DNA from: Embiotoca jacksoni
Taxonomy: Eukaryota > Chordata > Actinopteri > Embiotocidae
DNA: 64,000 nt
Direction of reading: 5' to 3'
Assembly: GCA_022577435.1 (NCBI GenBank)
Contig: JAKOON010000040.1
Location: forward strand, 3,166,428 to 3,230,427
Shown: piece by piece, positions 50,812 to 61,426 of the stretch
Numbering within the stretch: the first letter of the stretch is position 1
How the letters are laid out: every line of letters begins with the position of its first letter
Made by a program: the position numbers and the translations under genes
Notes under the pieces: model-generated
The model's input: the letters and a program-made list of their open reading frames with translations, nothing else
Database searches by the model: none
What the model was told of the DNA's origin: nothing

Positions 50812-52245
50812 TTATTGTACTGTGATGGATTTTGCCAGAGGTGAGTTATTGTACAGTCTTATTGCAGTGGGCAGGAATGATCTCCTGTATCTGTCCTTGT
50901 GACAGCAGAGCTGGAGGAATCTTTTAGAGACAGTGCTCCGCTGTCCCTGCAGCAGGTGGTGGAGAGGGTGGACAGGATTATCCAATATGGACAATAGTTT
51001 GTTCAGCGTCCTCCTCTCCACCACCTTTTCCAGGCTGTCCAGTTTGTGGCCGATGATGGAGCCAGCCTTCTTAACCAGTTTGTTAAGTCTGTCGGTGTCA
51101 CCGGCTCCAATGCTGCTCCTCCAGCAGACCCCAGCGAAGTACAATGCACTGGCCACAACAGACTGGTAGAACATCTCCAACATCTCGCTGCACACATTGA
51201 AGGATCGAAGTTTCCTCAAGAAAAAGAGTCGACTCATCACCTTCTTGTAGACAGCATTGATGTTGGTCTTCCAGTTCAGTCTGTTGTCGATGGACACACC
51301 CAGGTACTTGTACTCCTCAACCATGTCCACCTCCTCTCCCAGAACTCTCAGCAGTTGTGGAGGCGTCGCCTTCCTCCTGAAGTCAACCACCATCTCTCTG
51401 GTCTTGGCCACATTCAGGAGCAGATGATTTCTACCAGCCCACTCCACAAAGTCCTCCACTACTGCCCTGTACTCATCCTCCCGTCCATCCCTTATACATC
51501 CTACCACTGCAGAGTCACCAGAGAACTTCTGCAGATGGCAGGACTCTGAGTTGTACTGGAAGTCAGTTGTGTATAAGGTGAACAGAAAGGGAGACAGAAC
51601 AGTTCCCTGAGGAGCTCCAGTACCACTGACCACTGTATCAGACAGCACACTGCCCAGACGGACAAACTGTGGTCTGCCTGTCAGGTAGTCAGTGATCCAG
51701 GAGACGGTGGGCGCGTCCACCCCCACCACCCACAGCTTCTCACTCAGCAGCAGTGGTTGGATGGTGTTGAATGCACTGGAGAAATCAAAGAAAGTGATTC
51801 TCACAGATTCACCGGTTCCATCCAGGTGAGACTGAGCTCGTTGCAGCAGGTAGATGACGGCGTCGTCCACTCCCACACGAGGCTGGTACACAAATTGCAG
51901 AGGGTCCAGAGAAGATTTCACCAGCGGCCTGAGGTGGGCCAAGACCAGCCTCTCCAGCACCTTCATCACATGAGATGTGAGGGCAACCGGTCGGTAGTCG
52001 TTGAGGCCAGATGGAGTCGTCTTCTTGGGGACAGGAACCAGGCAGGACGTCTTCCACAGCACCGGGACCTCCTCCTGCTTCAGGCTCAGGTTGAAGAGGT
52101 GTTGTAGGACCTCAGCCAGCTGGACGGCGCAGGTCTTCAGGACCACGGGGCTGATGCCATCAGGTCCTGCAGCCTTGCGCTGGTGGATTCTCTCCAGCTG
52201 TCTCCTAACCTGGCCAGTCATCACAGAGAGGGGGGTGAGGGGTGT

Positions 52246-52276
<31 letters not shown>

Positions 52277-53202
52277 TCGATGGAGGAAGAGCCCTTTGAG
52301 ATTGAGGGCTCTATGCAGTTCACCAGGGGGCGCAGAGGGGGGAGGGGGGGCAGCAGAGGTGTTTGGGAGGTGTGAGGTGTGGAGGAGACAGATGAGGGTG
52401 GTGAACTAAACCTGTTGAAGAAACAGTTTAGTTCATTTGACCTCTCCAGGGAGCCCCCTGGTTGTCTCTCTCTCTCCCCTTGAACCCAGTAATCTCTTTC
52501 ATACCGGTCCACACCTCCCTCACGTTGTTCTGCTGGAGTTTGGCCTCCAGCTTCCTTGCACTCCCTGAGCTTCTCCTTCAGGTGGCGCTGCACTCTCCTG
52601 AGCTCCTCCCTGTCCCCAGACCTGAAGGCTGCTTTCTTCTTATTAAGAAGAACTTTCAGGTCACTGGTGATCCACGGCTTATTGTTGGGGAAGCATTTTA
52701 CAGTCCGGGATGGTACGGTGGTGTGTTCACAGAATTTGATGTATTCTGTGATACAGTCCGTCATGCTATTGATGTCCTCCCCATGTGGTCCAAACAGCAC
52801 ATTCCAGTCCGTGGACTCAAAGCAGTCCTGCAGGGCTTTTTTAGCCTCCTGTGTCCACCTCCTCACAGTCCTGGTGGTCACAGGCTGCCTCTGCACCAGG
52901 GGAACATACTTGGGAGTCAGCAGGACCAGGTTGTGGTCTGATCTACCAAGGGGGGGAAGGGCAGTAGTACTGAATGCATCCATGGCATTAGCATACAGTA
53001 GGTCCAGAGTTTTATTGTTCCGGGTGGGGCAGTTCACATACTGGTGAAAAGTTGGCAGTACTTTATCCAGACTGGTTAAAGTCTCCAGTAACTGCCAAAA
53101 ATGCACCGGGATACTGAGTCTGAAGTTTGGACACAGTGGAGTGGATGGTGTCCACTGCTGCCTCTGCATCAGCTGATGGAGGAACGTACACAGCAATAAC
53201 AA
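50812..53202 (-). pseudogene. LINE reverse transcriptase (796-codon frame) with mutated YXDD box
   Basis: The frame begins in the C-terminal part of the endonuclease domain (NCPTRNNKTLDLLYANAMDA, then LGRSDHNLV). It continues through a linker with THTHTHT repeats and a reverse transcriptase showing KAAGPDGISPVVLK, WKTSCLVPVPKK, LNDYRPVALTSHVMKVLERL, FFDFSSAFNTI (first catalytic Asp) and GAPQGTVLSPFLF. The motif that should read F-x-D-D is FSGDSAVV: GGT at 51517-51519 replaces the first Asp codon, consistent with a single A-to-G change. The C-terminal tail (LVKKAGSIIGHKL and FLPTAIRLYNNS) is typical of the Rex1/CR1 group. With the upstream frameshift, this copy cannot make active protein. Confidence 0.85.
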
Positions 53203-53761
53203 TGGCGGACGTGAACTCCCTCGGCAAATAATACGGGCGCATCCCCACGGCTAGCAGTTCAATGTCCGGGCTACAGAAACGTTCCTTCACACACACGTGG
53301 TCGGGATTACACCACCTCTCGTTCACATAGACTGCAATCCCTCCACCTTTCTTCTTGCCGCTCCGAACAACGTCTCTGTCCCCCCGAACAGTCCTGAAGC
53401 CGGGTACGGCCGCGCTGTGGTCCGGGAAATGTGAGTGCAGCCATGTCTCGGTGAAACACACGATGCTGCACTCCTGGTATTCCCGCTGGGTCTTTACCAG
53501 CGCGCCGAGCTCATCCGTCTTATTGGCCAACGACCTCACTTTCCCCATTAAGATCGCCGGTACCGCTGGTTTGTATTTCCTCCTTTCCGCCTTTAGTTTA
53601 GCTCCAGCTCTGCAACCCTGCCGTCTTCTCCGAAGTTCAACAGGGATCTCAGGCCTCGCTCCTGGCAGCAGCAGTAGAGGTCTACTCAGCGCGATCAGCT
53701 GATCATGCGAGTAAATAATAACAGTGCCCCCATCCAGAAACGTGGAAAAATTACGGTCCAT
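53063..53761 (-). pseudogene. LINE apurinic/apyrimidinic endonuclease domain, frameshifted
   Basis: The frame starts MDRNFSTFLDGGTV and contains the endonuclease blocks GKVRSLANKTDEL (where functional copies have N-V-R-S-L), CFTETWLH, GGIAVYVNERW and VTGDFNQ. It ends just after GDFNQ, and the continuation (SLDKVLPTFHQYV, then NCPTRNNKTLDLLY) is found in the 50812-53202 frame. A frameshift therefore lies at about 53070-53090. Confidence 0.8.
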
Positions 53762-53913
53762 TACGGACCGTTAACTTAACACACGAGAGAAAGAAAAAAA
53801 ACAAACAACTCCGAAGAGGAGAAAGGCTTAAAAAATACTAATAATACTAATAACAAGGGGAGGGGAGCTGCTGCAACAGGCTGCCGCTAGCGCGGCGCCA
53901 TCTTGAGATCATG

Positions 53914-55360
53914 CCATCATGAACATTTTACAAACATGGAGGTGATTATCTACTTCTATTTTTTTGCCTGTTAGTCTGACCTTTGCTGTGCTTGTAGAAC
54001 TAGCAGCTTCAGAGATCTGGCCTGATTCTACATCTGATCTCAGTGTAGGTGAGGACAGGGCAACTCTGTCATCGCTAATATATTGAATCGTGATATGAGA
54101 CGAGATGATGTCTTATATTTTGGATATCTACCATCGTGGTATGCAGGGTTCCCACGCATTCTAAACATTTCCATTATAGCTGACCCCATATCAATGACCA
54201 TGATTTAAGTAGTTTTGAAGTAGTGAGGCTGCACATACCCGGCCGAGCACCTCTGACTAGTCAGTACATTGTGGGAAAGTTATGATCAGTTTAGTTTAGA
54301 CGCCAGTTGAGTGACAAGCGCTGCAGCCAATCACAGCAGCGCAACATTTAGAGAATACACAAGCCCAGCAACAGCTTCAGGAATAATACATTTTTAATAC
54401 AAGGAACAGATTTCACAGTGCATACTCTTTTACAGGCCTGGAAAACAGTTTTTCTAATTTCATAACTTTTCCAGGAATGTCATGGCAGTGGGAACCCTGA
54501 ATATGGCATAATTCTAGTTTTTCCTGTTTTTAAAGCTGCATCACAGTAAAGTGATGTAATTTTCAGAACCCAGCAGACTGTTGTTTTATACAAATGACTT
54601 CACCTACTTCATCATTATATCCACATTACTGAAGAATTTTTAACATCCTTGTGTAATTATTTTGTGAAAGCACCAACAGGTATCCCTCCAGTATCATCAC
54701 CATATTGAGAAATATGTGGTCAAATATATTGTTATTTTTGATTTTGTCCATATCGCTCACCCTTAATGGAGGTATTAAAATGGTGTTACCTTGATGGAGA
54801 ACACATTTATTAATCTGTACATTTCACTGGGTGATGAGCGTGCTGAGAAAACATGGTGTAATAATGACACAAACCATCTCGTAACTAGTCATGAGTTCAA
54901 ATCTCACAACCATCACCTCCTTTAAGTTACATCTCATTAACAGAAGGATTCAAAACTCACTGTATCATGATCTACTGCCCTAAAAATATATATATATAAA
55001 TATACATAATACTTTCAAATATTTTTGTGTTTGTTTTTTGACAAGTCTTGTGACCAGAATCTTGTAACCATATAGTAGAAAACATGCAGGAGTTTGTTTT
55101 ATTCTGTATTTAACTTCATAGTTTATTTCCCCTGAAGCAGCTTTAAGTCTGAGTTTGAAAGATGGAAATCATTTTTAAAGCAAGCTACTTCAGCATTACA
55201 ACATGAATCAGCGGACAGTGTAAAATAAATTTGTGCTCATATTGTAAGACATCTTTAAACGCCTGGGATCTAACAGGATGAACGACTTGAAAACTGGAAC
55301 AGTGAAAAACACACAGGAAGTTTGGCCTGAAGTCAAAAATCAACACAGGAACAGATACGG
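53914..55360. other. Intergenic region between the LINE and the Ig gene
   Basis: It holds one MITE (54144-54499) and AT-rich sequence. The minus-strand AATAAA at 55122-55127 may be the polyadenylation signal of the Ig gene. Confidence 0.5.
54144..54499. mobile_element. MITE with CAGGGTTCCCAC termini (hAT-like)
   Basis: The left end CAGGGTTCCCAC and the right end GTGGGAACCCTG are perfect 12-bp inverted repeats, 356 bp overall. No coding sequence is present, and the flanking 8-bp duplication is not clear. A lone end of the same type (CAGGGTTCCCAC) occurs at about 61083. Confidence 0.7.
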
Positions 55361-55370
55361 TGACGAAGAG

Positions 55371-56333
55371 TCAGTTCATTTCCTGGAGCTCGACAGCAGC
55401 TGCGGAGGTCTTGGCCCTTTTTCGGTCTAACTTCCAGGTGAAGAGTCCCACCGTGATCACCATGACCGGCAGAGCCACGCAGAGCACAACGCGGCTGACG
55501 GGCAGCTTGACCGGACATTCCACGGGGACAACGGGATTCAGATTCAGGGCAGTGGGACTGTTTTGGAACAAAAAGCTGGATTTGAAGTCCATGAATGCAA
55601 CACGGCTGTTTTCTGCAGTGTCCACCTGACACCTCCACTTCCTGTTGTTGTCTTCCTTCTGGAGTTTTGTGATCAGAGTGATGTTGCAGTGAGTGTCTTT
55701 AATGAGGTTGTACCTGCACAGAGGGGAGATCATCAGAGAAGCATATGAAACCAACAGAACCGTTTTTTACAAACAAGTGTTGTGTGAGAAGCTGTTAAAT
55801 TTTCCTCCTCTGTGCTCCTCTATGATTTTATCACTATATTAACACAACCTGTGGTTTACTTTAACTCTATTCTCAAATACTAGCATGTGAATCAAATGTG
55901 GATTAATCCGCTGCACAAAATAGTCCCCGACTATTTTAGGAAATTATTAAACCTTTATTTAAAAAAAAATTAAAAAAATGTTTTTACATTTGTAGGCAAT
56001 TTTCAAAGATGTCTTCAATAGAAACGAGGATTTGGGAAAAATAAATTGGAAACGGTTGAAAGTCTGACAAACAGGTGCCCGCTTTGGTATTTTGATGATT
56101 TGTTGGCACAAAGAAAAACAAGGAATAATATCAGCTTTGTCCCAGAAAAAAAATTAAAAAAAAATCTGTCAATTTAATACAGGTTTGTGCTTAGGGACAG
56201 TGTCAGCATACTTTGTGGAATATCAAAGAGCGATATTATGATGTCAAAACAGATATGCTGGACACCTATCTGGCAATGGTCTGTGCGCCAACATTACTGC
56301 CTATCATTGTTGTTATTATTATAATAATTATTG

Positions 56334-56367
<34 letters not shown>

Positions 56368-58876
56368 AACCTGGTGCCATTGCGCAGCTCTGTCCCGTCC
56401 TCAGCCAGCCAGCGCAGGTTGAACGTGCTGGTGTACGACGTGCAGGTCCCGGCATCAAAGTAAGTACTCAGGTTGCAGCTGAGGATGAGGATTCCTCCGG
56501 GCTGCAGTTCGCTGACGGTGGAAGGCGACGTGATGGTGAGGATGGAGAGATAAACGTTAGTGAGGGGCATCTTCCCCGTCATGCAGACGTAGGAACCGGC
56601 GTCGCTGACCCTGAGGTCCGGGATGTTGAGGGAGCAGTTGGACGTGACGGACACGCGGTCGTAATTGTCCGAATTGACCATCACCTGCCCCCTGCTGACC
56701 TCCTGTCGGTACTTGACCCGGCCCACTTGGAAGACGGTCCAGTCAACGGAGGAGCAGTCTGAGGAGAGCTGCGCGGTGCAGGGCAAGAGGGCGTCACCTC
56801 CGAGTCTGCCGTACACAAACTCTGAATCCTTATCGCACATCACACCTGGAAATGTAGCCAGAGCTCAACCATTACCAAAATCTGCAGTTTTTGCAGTTTT
56901 AATCTTCTACTTTAAATAAATCCCCAGTTTTTTTTTTTTAAGATGATAAATCACCTGTATTTTAACCATCAGTGACGTCAGCCGTTGGTTTGTGAACGTT
57001 ATGAAGCCTCCAGTTCAAGTTCAAATTCTGTCCGTCACCATCTTGCTAGTTCGGAACGGGTTGGAGCAGGAAGTGCCCATGAGCTGTGGGCGGAGCCAGC
57101 GGTGGATCTGACTGATCTGATTGGAAACCTGACGATACTACGGCCTGTGATAGCTGCAATTTGACTGCACCACAGGCCTGTCAATCAAACACAACCTTTT
57201 GATGCCTATTTTCTAATGAATGAGGGATTATTTTCAGATGGACCTCCAGAAAACTAATAAGAAGGAGTGACTTTAGCTAACAACACCGAGATAACTGCTG
57301 GACACATTTTATTCACTTTGTATTTGATGAGAGAAGTTGAATGGGAGTCTATGGAGCCGAAGTCTTTTTTGGGGCCAACCTCTAGTGGCACTCAGTGGTA
57401 CTGCAGCTTAAGACACTTCCATGTCGGCCTAATTTTTCAGAGCCGGAAGCGTCATCCACTTTTATAAACAGTGTATGATTTTAACGAAAACTTCCAAATA
57501 CTCATATGAAGAACCTAAAAGTAGATAACCAGTGAAATCTGTGATATCTCATATTTTGTGACTGCAGTCATTTTTTAACTGGTAACCCTTAAAACTAATT
57601 ATTAAAAAGGGATTCTCTCTTCTCAGGCGGTTTGTATAATTTTCAGAGGCCTGAAGAGTGAGCAGTTGTGGTTTGTGGTGGAGAAAAACCAGAACAAGAA
57701 CACCAGATGTAAAACTCCTCTTGTGGATCACTTTCAGTTTTGCTTGTGTGTTTGTACTCTGCAGAATTTTGTTTGTATTTGTATAGTTATTATCTTGTTC
57801 AACTACAAAATCATCCTGAAGCTCCTGATCATAGTGATGTATTCAGTGGCAGGTTGTATGTTTTATAGTAAATATGACAAACCAAATATGTAGAGCTCTG
57901 TAAGCGGCGCGGCGCTTCACTGAGAGCAAGAATTTAAAGGTGGAACAGACAAACCACACCCAACATGTAGCTTAACTAAGCGTTACCCACATTTAGCGGT
58001 TTCCATGTTATCCTGCTCCATAAGGCTTAAAATATTGCACTTTATCCTCTCCTATCAATTTCAGATATATGGTTGTACTTTTCAGATTAAGATTTCACAT
58101 TTTTTCTTTTTTACTCACAACCCTCTGGAAAAGAAATTGCCTGTGCTGCCTCTCATGAGTTGTTAACGGGAAAAACAAAATCGAAAATAAAATCAGATGT
58201 GTGTGGTCGAGCTTCTTTAATCTGTCATTAAACGTCTTACGATCGCTCAGATTTAATCTGGCACTTTGTTTGGTCGCAGTTCCGAAATCATAATTTAGCC
58301 TCTTCCTTATCATCTTCACTATCAGGATTTAAATGTGCATATAAATAAACTGAATTGATTTCCGTGACCCCTCAATTGGGAACCACATTAAACCACCTGT
58401 AACACCTCGACCAGCTACTGTAAAGTGGTGCACACATGGAGGCGTTACTATCAGTCTAATAATGTCATATACAGTAAAATATGTCATTTACAGGTGACAT
58501 TTTTCAAGAAAAAATAATTTTACTTTCAATATTTTAAGCACTTAAATACAATTTTGAATGTAAGACTTTGGTAAATTACCTTTTTTTAGGGATTTTCACA
58601 AGGCTAAATGAGCTGAACATTTATTTTATAGCTGTGTTTCTACATCAGACATCTATCAGCCACTTTAGAAAAAAAACCAATTCAAGATATCTACATTTAT
58701 GGGCTGCGAAGACCAACAGAAGCAAATTGTAAGAGTGTTTGGCCGCAATCCAGAACTAAAACAGGGACAAAATAAAAAGGAACTAAACCACCCATGAATG
58801 AAACAGAATGAAGCGTACCTGTGAGCAGCAGACAGGTGAGCACCAGGACTCTCATCGGTGTCTTCACGGCCGTCAT
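55371..58876 (-). CDS. Two-Ig-domain type I membrane receptor, teleost-type, 291 aa
   Basis: Three exons join in frame: 58819-58876 (ATG at 58876, signal MRVLVLTCLLLT), 56371-56845 and 55371-55713. Junctions are CTCACAG/GTACGC to TTTCCAG/GTGTG, and GCACCAG/GTTGTA to TGTGCAG/GTACA. The first domain is V-like (about residues 22-120: GDALLPC, then CSSVDWTVF and SDAGSYVCMTGK). The second (about 121-235) has LILSCNLSTYF, FNLRWLAEDG and NRKWRCQV, is split by an intron and carries an extra Cys pair (GTC, THC). N-glycosylation sequons occur (NCS, NLS, NGT, NIT). The transmembrane segment is VVLCVALPVMVITVGLFTW (about 253-271), with a 20-residue tail lacking ITIM or ITAM tyrosines. It is likely an immune-type cell-surface receptor of an uncharacterised fish family; the ligand is unknown. 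Confidence 0.85.
56311..56367. repeat. (ATT)n microsatellite abutting an Ig-gene splice donor
   Basis: The repeat begins within a few bases of the donor at 56370 (minus strand GTTGTAATAATAATAA). Confidence 0.95.
56979..57475 (+). repeat. Repeat 'A', copy 3
   Basis: A nearly complete copy inside the Ig-gene intron, ending CACTTTTATAAACAGTGTAT. It matches copy 2 along nearly its whole length with scattered substitutions and short indels. Confidence 0.85.
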
Positions 58877-59732
58877 GTTTGTGATTTCACCACGATAGCA
58901 GCTCTGTTCGTCTCTCCCTGCTCTTTCTAGAACACTGTCTTCATTTCCTGTGTGAACTGGAGAGGACGCTCACATCAGCGCTCAGCCTTGCTGCCAATGA
59001 AGGAATCATTCAACAGAATGTAAAATATTCAAGCATTAATAAGACGTTGAAAAAACTGACGGCTGGACGAACATCCCAAAACATAAATGGTTCAATTAGG
59101 TTAGGTTAATGCTGCCGAGGAAGCATAGAAACAGGGCTGAAAACAAAATAATACAATTAATTTACAATTAAATTAGATTTTATTCAGTTTAAAAATTGCC
59201 CTTTTTAGGTTGTAAAATGTTGAGACTGAGATTATTTTTATAATATAACAAACATCAACTAAAAAGGTGCAACATTTCTAATTCCCTTTTCAGAAAAAAA
59301 ATTGTTTTCCATGTGCAAAATCACATGGGATCACTCGTGACCACATGACCGCATTGTGCGCAGGGAAATGTGAAAACATGTTGAAATCATATGTGAAAAA
59401 TGTGAAACACATTGTTACATGTAAAACCCACTGGATTACATATGAAAACATGTATATTCCCATGTGAAACTCAATGGGATACCGTTGTGTTGTCTATGTA
59501 ACACTCATTGGGATTACATATAAAACCCATGTGATTATATGCTAGTGAACCCAAATGCAGGGAGGAGGCAGGGAAGCAGTTAAAGGGTGTACATTACAAG
59601 ACAAACCTGTCTTCAGCAACAAATTTAGAGATCAGGTGGAAGTTGGCATCTTTTGGAGGGCTGAAGTGTTGAAAGGACCCTTCATGATTCATTTTGAGAA
59701 GTTCCTCAGCTTGAATGTTGTAGATGAGAGCG

Positions 59733-59752
59733 AACCCTAACCCTAACCCTAA
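59733..59752. repeat. Short interstitial telomeric repeat
   Basis: AACCCTAACCCTAACCCTAA is three and a third vertebrate telomere units. Confidence 0.85.
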
Positions 59753-59937
59753 GCAGGAAGAAGAGCTGAGCGGCTGCAGCCATTCTGCTCTGAGGTTTCC
59801 TCCTGAGTGGAACAGCGACTCTGCTCACCTCGCTCCGAGTGCTGGATGTCAACCCTCAGCAGCGACTTCTCATCTATGGTCGGAGGAAGAACACAACTTC
59901 TTTATCACATCGTCATGTGACACGTTGAAGCATCCAT

Positions 59938-60205
59938 CCATTATCTACAGCTGTCAAGTCAAGGGCTGACCTTGGGCGAACGTGGGTTACATACTGGACC
60001 AAGGGCCTAAATACCCAGACATCTATTCATGTCCAATTTGAAATTACCATTAAAACAGCACGCATGTCTTTGGACTGTGGTAGAAAACCCACACAAGTGC
60101 AGGAAGAACACACAAACTCCACACAGGAAAGCCTCAGGCGACCAGCATCTTCAAATCTAGAACTTTCTTGCTGTGAGGTGACAGTACTGACCGCTGCATC
60201 ATCGT
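59938..60205 (+). repeat. Degraded copy of a common teleost interspersed repeat
   Basis: CATCCATCCATTATCTACAG, GCATGTCTTTGGACTGTGGT and GAACACACAAACTCCACACA are landmark segments of this widespread repeat, in the usual order. Confidence 0.65.
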
Positions 60206-60284
60206 GGTGACCTCAAGGTGGGAGGTGTTATCTCAAGTTTACTGCACAGGTAGGGATTCATCTGAAAGGATAGAGCCAAGTTTG

Positions 60285-60503
60285 CAGATAGACCACCAGA
60301 AAATTAATAAGGAGGTACTTTAGCTAACAACACAGAAATAACTCTTAAAGAAATTTGATTGACTGAGAATTTTATGAGAAGTTGAATGGGAGGTTTTTTT
60401 GGAGCCGACTTCTTGTGGCACTTGGTAGTATTGCAGTTTAAGGCACTTCCGCATCAGGCAACTTTTTTTTCGAGCCAAAGCGACGTCCACTTTTATACAC
60501 ACA
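60285..60503 (+). repeat. Repeat 'A', copy 4 (3' half only)
   Basis: It begins CAGATAGACCACCAGAAAAT, continues through GAGAAGTTGAATGGGAG and TGGTAGTATTGCAG, and ends CGTCCACTTTTATACAC. Confidence 0.7.
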
Positions 60504-61228
60504 TAACGCACATATGTCTAGCAGGCTGTGTGGCTGCTTTAAACACAACACCACCAGGCTTTCCATGACCGCCATGCACACGCCACGCAGGCTGTGTGTC
60601 CCCGGCCGTAATCTTGCTTTGATTTGTTTAGTTACCTTTATACTTTTGCTGTATGACAGATATAACTGTTCATGCTCTATTGTTGCCTGTATGAAGATAT
60701 TTTGTTTGCGTTTTGGTGAAGTTTTTTTTTTTTTTTTTTTTTTAATCTGTCTGCTTATGTTATGAGCCCACTGGAGATGCTGGGACAAATGGCATTTTTT
60801 TTTTTTTTTTATAATAAACAAAGACAAAACCATCCTTCCTGTGGTCTTTTTTTTTTCAGTTACTTTTCTTACGTGTTCCACAGTGTGAAATGCAACCGTG
60901 TGCAACTTTTCTCCCTCGGGGGGGTTTTACCAGGAAGTGTGACACATTGATCGCACCTCTGTTTTCTATGAGCGAAGGAAGGAAACTTGCTTCAGCTGGA
61001 TTTTTTAGTGGAGAACCAAGATGATCTTTACTAATTTGTCTGTTTCAGCTGACAGTTCTACTGAAATTAAAACCGAACTCGCAGGGTTCCCACTTTTAAG
61101 TCAAATTCACAGATTTTCTTCTTTTACTGACTAAAAAGCTGAAATTTTAATGAACAGAATAACAAGCTGCTGTTAAGATGAGCAGACAGTACAAAACACT
61201 CTACTGCTGAAACCTGTTGCACAATCAC

Positions 61229-61258
61229 GAACACCCCCCCCCCCCCCCACACACACAC
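61229..61258. repeat. C homopolymer joined to (AC)n
   Basis: About 15 C followed by AC repeats, next to the candidate donor at 61262. Confidence 0.9.
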
Positions 61259-61262
61259 ACAC

Positions 61263-61357
61263 CTTGTAGACACACTGAGCCCGATGCAAAAGAGAAGCGT
61301 GAAGAAGACAGCATGCTTCTTAATGCTGGCGTGGCTGTGAAGGGCTCCCTCCACCAT
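61263..61357 (-). CDS. Signal-peptide-like single exon of unknown gene (low confidence)
   Basis: ATG at 61357 opens MVEGALHSHASIKKHAVFF followed by TLLFCIGLSVST, a classical signal-peptide layout (charged, then hydrophobic, then small residues). It reaches a possible donor TACAAG/GTGTGT in phase 2. It lies upstream of the Ig gene on the same strand, but the phase does not fit that gene's V exon (phase 1). It may belong to a lost paralogue or be chance. Confidence 0.25.
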
Positions 61358-61426
61358 GTTTGATAGATTTGTAGAAGTTTTACATTTAGATTTTCTGTCA
61401 TCTATTTTTTTTTTTTTTTTTTTTAA

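Larger units (their letters stand above)
50549..53907 (-). mobile_element. Nearly full-length Rex1/CR1-type LINE, defective
   Basis: The 5' end near 53907 reads CTCAAGATGGCGCCGCGC (minus strand). The 3' end reads GTCCCCTCGGGGATTAATAA followed by AGTAAATA and (CCTA)n at 50549-50573. A possible 6-bp target duplication, ATCATG, flanks it at 50543-50548 and 53908-53913. The body carries an endonuclease frame and a reverse-transcriptase frame that overlap out of register. Hairpin-plus-tetranucleotide-tail 3' ends occur in two other copies in this window. Confidence 0.85.
58900..61255. other. Region upstream of the Ig gene without a recognised complete gene
   Basis: It includes a degenerate series of CATGTGAAAAC/ACATATGAAAAC-like units (59300-59540), the interstitial telomeric block, two fish repeats and long T-runs (60720-60744, 60796-60810). 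Confidence 0.5.

Noticed and set aside
51757..53702. Several plus-strand frames of 100-165 codons
   Set aside because: Antisense to the LINE reverse transcriptase and endonuclease.
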